DNA of 64,000 nucleotides from Paenibacillus phocaeensis (lineage in GTDB: Bacteria; Bacillota; Bacilli; Paenibacillales; Paenibacillaceae), in assembly GCF_900021165.1 (NCBI RefSeq), contig NZ_FCOQ01000034.1, positions 1 to 64,000 on the forward strand. The letters are read 5' to 3'. Position numbers and translations under genes: made by a program. Shown here one piece after another: positions 60,153-64,000 of the stretch. Numbering within the stretch: position 1 is the stretch's first letter; each line of letters starts with the position of its first letter. Below the pieces are notes generated by a model. That model searched no databases. It had not been told where the DNA came from and was given only the letters and a program-made list of their open reading frames with translations.

Positions 60153-61487
60153 ATGAGAACACTTCGTATTCGTTCGTTTACTATACTGCTTTTCTTTTTC
60201 TTAATGTTAGTGCCGTGGATCTTTTATGTGACAACACACTTCATAGAGACAAAAACGCTCAGCTTCGCAAAAAACGGAGCTCAAGCCGAGATTCTGCAAG
60301 GACAATGGATCGAGAAGATCGTACAGCTGATCGAAACCAATTCGGACAATTGGAGGGATCCGAATTGGCAAAACCAATTGCATCATGAGTTGCAACAAGC
60401 GAAAATGGAAGCGGCTATTCTATCTGCATCAGATCAAGAAATTTACCGTTCTAATCCGCAGAGCCATGGCATATTGCCTTCTACCGAACGGTTCTCCATT
60501 ATAGAGGACGGTCATTTACTTGGAAAGGTCATTATTTATCTTCCGAAGTCAAATGCGGCTAAGTTCATTTCGATATTTACCGGGCTATTGTTAGCTTTTT
60601 TTATTGTCGGTGTTGAAATGCGAAGGTTTCTTCTTAAGCCTCTCGAAAAGATGAGCTTTGCAGCTAGAAAAATCGCTGCAGGAGATTGGGACGTAGAGTT
60701 GCCTAAATCCTATATCACCGAAATCTCTGAGGTACGCGATGCATTCGAAGTGATGGTGAATGGAATGCAAAAAGCTTTTCAAATACAAGCAGAATTGGAA
60801 GAAGAGCGCCGATTCGTCATTACAGCTGTCGCTCATGATTTGCGTACCCCGTTGTTCGCTTTACGAGGTTACTTGGATGGTCTGGAACAAGGCATTGCCC
60901 AATCCCCGGATAAAATAACCAAATATTTGGCCGTTTGTAAGGAAAAATCGGCGCAATTGGACCGGTTGGTAGAGGACCTTTTCACATTTACAAAGATGGA
61001 GCATGTGCAGATGGATCTTCATAATCAGAAGATTGATTTTAAACTCATCATCCTGAAATCGATTGACAGTTTAAGTCCGCTAGCTCGCCAAAAGAACATC
61101 TCGATTTCGACCCATATTGAAGACGACTGCTTCATTAACGGTGATGTGCATTTATTGGAACGAGCGATGAACAATTTGTTGGATAATGCCGTCAGACACA
61201 CACCCTCGTATGGTGAAATTGTTGTTCAATGTTATAAAGAAGGTAACAAAATAAAGTTTATGATCCGTGATACAGGCCCGGGCTTCTCCTCGGAAGAACT
61301 ACAACGAGTTTTTGAACCTCTATATCGTGGTGAAGCATCTAGAAATCGTTCAACTGGAGGTAGCGGATTAGGCTTGACCATTTCACAAAGAATTGTAAGG
61401 CTACACGGAGGTGAACTTTCCGCAGGTAACCATTCGGAAGGTGGAGCGCTGCTAACGGGTTGGATACCTGTAACTAATCCAAGCTAA
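60153..61487 (+). CDS. Sensor histidine kinase
   Basis: A 444-residue membrane kinase. It has two membrane segments (about 9-28 and 138-156) bounding an extracytoplasmic loop of some 110 residues, a HAMP linker, a HisKA domain with phosphoacceptor H228 in AVAHDLRTPLFALRGYLDG, and an ATPase domain with NLLDNAVRHTP, DTGPGFS and GGSGLGLTISQRIV. GAGGGAGGTTAAG before the ATG is strong. It works with the response regulator upstream; the signal is unknown. Confidence 0.92.
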   Translation: MRTLRIRSFTILLFFFLMLVPWIFYVTTHFIETKTLSFAKNGAQAEILQGQWIEKIVQLIETNSDNWRDPNWQNQLHHELQQAKMEAAILSASDQEIYRSNPQSHGILPSTERFSIIEDGHLLGKVIIYLPKSNAAKFISIFTGLLLAFFIVGVEMRRFLLKPLEKMSFAARKIAAGDWDVELPKSYITEISEVRDAFEVMVNGMQKAFQIQAELEEERRFVITAVAHDLRTPLFALRGYLDGLEQGIAQSPDKITKYLAVCKEKSAQLDRLVEDLFTFTKMEHVQMDLHNQKIDFKLIILKSIDSLSPLARQKNISISTHIEDDCFINGDVHLLERAMNNLLDNAVRHTPSYGEIVVQCYKEGNKIKFMIRDTGPGFSSEELQRVFEPLYRGEASRNRSTGGSGLGLTISQRIVRLHGGELSAGNHSEGGALLTGWIPVTNPS

Positions 61488-61656
61488 AATCGAAGAACGA
61501 ACGTTACCGGACAATTTTCCTAATCACAATAAGGAAACATCCCCTGAAGTTCTTTGCTTTGTGGGATAGCGCCAGCGGATAAAAGGCATACCTCAAATAC
61601 CCTGATTGGAAAGCCATGATACCAAAAGAATTACAATTAGCCATGGAGCCTCTGTC

Positions 61657-61788
61657 TTGGACGCAGTTCCCGCTCATGTTATAATAACTTGAACAACACG
61701 AATCGTTCCCGAAAGGTTGAGATTTCCTGCCATCGGTAATGACCATTGCAATGAAGCTCTTGGGAAAAGATCCTGAGAGCTTTTCATT
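61657..61788 (+). promoter_or_regulatory. Sigma-A promoter and leader hairpin of the CPBP protease gene
   Basis: TTGGAC (61657-61662), a 17-base spacer and TATAAT (61680-61685) form a very good promoter. The leader has a hairpin AATGAAGCTCT / AGAGCTTTTCATT (61750-61788) shortly before the ribosome site, which may regulate read-through. Nothing else is seen in the 329-base gap. Confidence 0.7.
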
Positions 61789-61816
61789 GTAGATGAACAG
61801 AAAAGGAGAAATAAAC

Positions 61817-62629
61817 ATGCTTCGGAAATCAGCATTGATTGTGTATCTGATCATTTCTTTCGGTTGGACATGGGGGTGTTGGATTTCAGCTTATTGGTGG
61901 AGCAGATCGACAGACCATTTTTTACGAACGGATATGACGATTTTTCATCTTGCCGGCAATTTTTCCCTGGTTCAACTGTTATTCGCACTAGGCGTGTTCG
62001 GCCCCTTGCTCGGATTCCTTGCGATCCGTACCCGTGAGGGAGTTATACTGTTCAGACGTCCGGATCGAGCTGATATCCGTTTCGCATTATCTATTCCGAT
62101 CGTGATCGCAATTCCGACGTTCGTACTCAGCATCCTGCTCAGCAGTTTGGCGGATGCAACCTGGCAAGCGGTTGCGTTATCCGTAATCGGATATTTCATT
62201 TCAAATGTGCTGACAAGCGGAACCGAGGAGTTTGGTTGGCGCGGATATCTGTATCCTTATTTGAAGACGAGGGAACAAGATTTCTGGCGCGCTGCATGGA
62301 AGGGGGGCTTCATCTGGGCATTATGGCATTATCCGCTGCTCTTTATTTTGTATGCGGACGCGGGGCTGGCTGTTCTTGTGCCTTCTCTGATTGGATTTAC
62401 AGCGTCCATCGTCGCCATGAACTATATCACGAATTTTATCTTTGAACGATCAGGCTCCATCCTGCTTGTGATGGTGTTGCATGCCTTGAACAATACGGTC
62501 AGTTTTACTTTGATCAGTCTGTACCCGGAAACACCGTTCACGATTGTGAGCAGTCTGATGGCGTGGGCGGTTGTCGGATACTTGGAGAAAACATGGACAA
62601 CTGGCGGCTGGCCGAGGACGAGTGAATGA
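61817..62629 (+). CDS. CPBP family intramembrane glutamic protease
   Basis: A 270-residue membrane protein with about seven or eight segments and the Abi/CPBP motifs: EEFGWRGYLYPYL (E-E-x-x-x-R), WALWHYPLLF, and VLHALNNTVSF. Such proteases are linked to prenylated-protein processing in eukaryotes and to bacteriocin immunity or peptide processing in bacteria. The ATG at 61817 has AAAGGAG 8 bases upstream; an ATG 24 bases earlier overlaps this site. It follows the two-component operon but has its own promoter. Confidence 0.87.
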   Translation: MLRKSALIVYLIISFGWTWGCWISAYWWSRSTDHFLRTDMTIFHLAGNFSLVQLLFALGVFGPLLGFLAIRTREGVILFRRPDRADIRFALSIPIVIAIPTFVLSILLSSLADATWQAVALSVIGYFISNVLTSGTEEFGWRGYLYPYLKTREQDFWRAAWKGGFIWALWHYPLLFILYADAGLAVLVPSLIGFTASIVAMNYITNFIFERSGSILLVMVLHALNNTVSFTLISLYPETPFTIVSSLMAWAVVGYLEKTWTTGGWPRTSE

Positions 62630-62682
62630 ACAGATCAATATAGTGGTAATCTGGCAAGATAACTACTGCATGATATCCCGTT

Positions 62683-63012
62683 TCAGTCATTCGGCGTCCA
62701 TTTAGCCGTACAGTGGTGAGAGCGTGAAACGCCGCGTTGATCATGCGCCACAAGGAAAACCGCCCAAAACCAGGTCAATAGCGGCGTATGGGATTTATGC
62801 ATAATGGTGCCAGCGGTCACCGAAGCCTGATGCTTGCAGCGCGTACATGGATACAGCTTGCGGTGTTCCAGAAAGTAAAACGCATCGTGCGCGCATTTGG
62901 GACATCGAAAGCCGTTCGGCCAGCGGCTCTGGAACAGATGCTCGCGGCATACGTCATCCGAATGAAACTTCTCTTGAAATCTCTTTAACGTCATCGCTTC
63001 TTGTTGGGCCAT
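62683..63012 (-). pseudogene. IS1595-family transposase, N-terminal fragment
   Basis: From ATG 63012, with GGGAG upstream, the frame shows the zinc-ribbon front of an IS1595 transposase: RWPNGFRCPKCAHDAFYFL, LYPCTRCKHQASVTAGTIMH and LLTWFWAVFLVAHDQRGVS. After RGVS the family sequence stops and about a dozen unrelated residues lead to a TGA. The DDE catalytic core is absent. The lost part is not visible next to it. Confidence 0.82.
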
Positions 63013-63106
63013 GACAACCACTCCCGAACATTCGTTTGTACCCAGTATATCGAACGAACGTTCACATGTGAAGGGTTTGCTGAAGCAACTTGATATTCAA
63101 ATTATT

Positions 63107-63853
63107 CTATTGTGCCGTCAGGATTTGTGGACCTTCAGCCGTGATGGCGATCGTATGCTCGTATTGGGCGGCAAGCTTGCGGTCCAGCGTCCGCGCGGTC
63201 CAGCCGTCCGGATCGATTGTCATGTAATAGGTGCCTTCGGTGATCATGGGCTCGATCGTGAACACCATGCCTTCCTTAATGCGGAGACCTTTGCCGGGAT
63301 TGCCGATATGCATATAAGTCGGCTCCTCGTGCAGGTCACGACCGATGCCATGGGCGAGAAGGTCGCGCACGACGCCGAAGCCGTGCGACTCCGCATGCCG
63401 CTGGATCACACTTGTCACGTCACCGAGCCGATTGCCGGGCTGCGCCTGCGCGATGCCGAGGTCAAGGCATTCCTTCGTGACGCGCATCAACTTCTCGGCC
63501 GTAGGCGAGATCTTCCCGACCGCATAGCTCCAGGCCGAATCGCCGAGCCAGCCGTCGAGCTCGGCGACCGTGTCGATCGTCACGATATCGCCTTCCTCAA
63601 GTGGCTTATCGCTAGGAAATCCATGCGCGATCACGTCGTTGACGGAGGCGCACGTCGCATATGGATAGCCCTTGTAGCCCTTCTCGTATGGCTTGGCGCC
63701 ATGCTTCAAAATAATGTCCTCGAATATGCGATCAATCTCGTTCGTCGTGATGCCCGGTTTGATGAGCGGGGCGATCGTGCGATGGCATTCGGCCACCACT
63801 TGGCATGCCTTGCGGATGGCCTCAATTTCATGCTTGCTTTTTAGGATAATCAT
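63107..63853 (-). CDS. map: Type I methionine aminopeptidase
   Basis: Removes the initiator methionine from new proteins; 248 residues, like the Bacillus MapB (YflG) form. Metal ligands are visible: D in VTIDTVAELDGW, D in LGDSAWSY, H in LLAHGIGRDLHEEP, E in VFTIEPMI and E in QYEHTIAIT. The ATG at 63853 has GAAGGAG about 13 bases upstream, which is long but the only option near the conserved start IILKSKHEIEAIRKA. It overlaps nothing and lies 7 bases after the stop of the upstream gene. Confidence 0.92.
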   Translation of the reverse strand: MIILKSKHEIEAIRKACQVVAECHRTIAPLIKPGITTNEIDRIFEDIILKHGAKPYEKGYKGYPYATCASVNDVIAHGFPSDKPLEEGDIVTIDTVAELDGWLGDSAWSYAVGKISPTAEKLMRVTKECLDLGIAQAQPGNRLGDVTSVIQRHAESHGFGVVRDLLAHGIGRDLHEEPTYMHIGNPGKGLRIKEGMVFTIEPMITEGTYYMTIDPDGWTARTLDRKLAAQYEHTIAITAEGPQILTAQ

Positions 63854-63860
63854 GTTCGTA

Positions 63861-64000
63861 TCAGGACTCCTTCGTAATAGCTTGCATTGCGAGCTGGGCG
63901 ATTCGATCGACGTCCAACCCGGAAGCGCCCGTATAGTAGCGTAGCCCGCTGCAGCCGACCAGCACGACAAGCATATAGTCGACGCTGTCGTCTTTGCGCC
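63861..64000 (-). CDS. Unidentified protein, C-terminal 45 residues only
   Basis: The frame entering from the right edge reads DSVDYMLVVLVGCSGLRYYT then GASGLDVDRIAQLAMQ and stops at TGA 63861-63863, just before map. The composition is protein-like and the map ribosome site lies within its end, so it is probably the gene before map in an operon. I do not recognise the family. Confidence 0.55.
   Translation of the reverse strand, partial: RKDDSVDYMLVVLVGCSGLRYYTGASGLDVDRIAQLAMQAITKES

Noticed and set aside
61504-61854. 116-codon minus-strand frame opposite the CPBP leader
   Set aside because: Covers the protease promoter and leader hairpin and has no family features.
62640-63100. Right attachment site matching the palindrome at 33680
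   Set aside because: No copy of the 17-bp palindrome or its neighbours was found near the IS1595 fragment, so the island's right boundary stays undefined.

Overview
The window looks like chromosomal DNA of an endospore-forming Gram-positive bacterium of the Paenibacillus type (Paenibacillaceae). The basis is mixed. I see strong GGAGG-type ribosome sites on nearly every gene, frequent TTG starts, Bacillus-style sigma-A promoters, a Bacillus-type Fur box, a SpoVS-family gene, and GC-rich coding DNA carrying Bacillales families (YvyE, DUF2621, NEW3/ABC-2, FHA-Tad). The genus is an inference. No rRNA, tRNA or CRISPR array was found.

Left part, about 1-33,676, is ordinary GC-rich chromosome. In order it holds cobinamide salvage/cobalamin genes (cbiZ, cobD), a lipoate ligase, a HAD phosphatase, a PhnP-like hydrolase, an ECF sigma/anti-sigma pair divergent from a NEW3-domain protein plus ABC-2 exporter, a lone cysA, tetR-yvyE, pgi, an HIBADH-like dehydrogenase, ppnP, tkt, purU, nfo, a DUF2621 protein, a TIGR01777 epimerase and a Fur-regulated FecCD permease pair. 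It ends in a leftward Tad (tight adherence/Flp pilus) operon: cpaF fragment, tadB, tadC, flp, tadE, two large pseudopilin-like proteins, an A24 prepilin peptidase and an FHA protein. Its gaps carry two families of about 51-52 bp periodic structured repeats and several short sequences repeated exactly three times.

At about 33,676 the Tad operon is cut inside cpaF and AT-rich accessory DNA begins. This island holds a DUF262 / VWA / MoxR-ATPase / DUF6744-like operon with terminator-like hairpins in its leader and between its first two genes. That operon is the best candidate for an undescribed, probably defence-related, system. The island also holds a small membrane protein, a 44-residue hydrophobic peptide gene, a decayed IS66 element, an AbiJ-NTD3-type nuclease gene, a zinc-ribbon TIGR02391 (HEPN-like) gene, a conserved 61-residue protein, an intact IS3/IS150 element with a clear -1 frameshift site, and a lone TnpB with its omega RNA inserted in a broken DNA methylase gene.

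From about 49,500 to 62,630 lies a mosaic of stress and transport genes: a SpoVS paralogue, LysR with a divergent MetX-like hydrolase, Rrf2 regulator, MFS exporter, methyltransferase, thioredoxin beside a trxB remnant, two DJ-1/PfpI paralogues flanking a DUF2306 membrane protein, a two-component system and a CPBP protease. The Rrf2 gene and trxA share a 32-bp upstream element (26 of 32 bases identical), suggesting a small redox regulon. The right end has an IS1595 transposase fragment, a type I methionine aminopeptidase, and the end of an unidentified gene.
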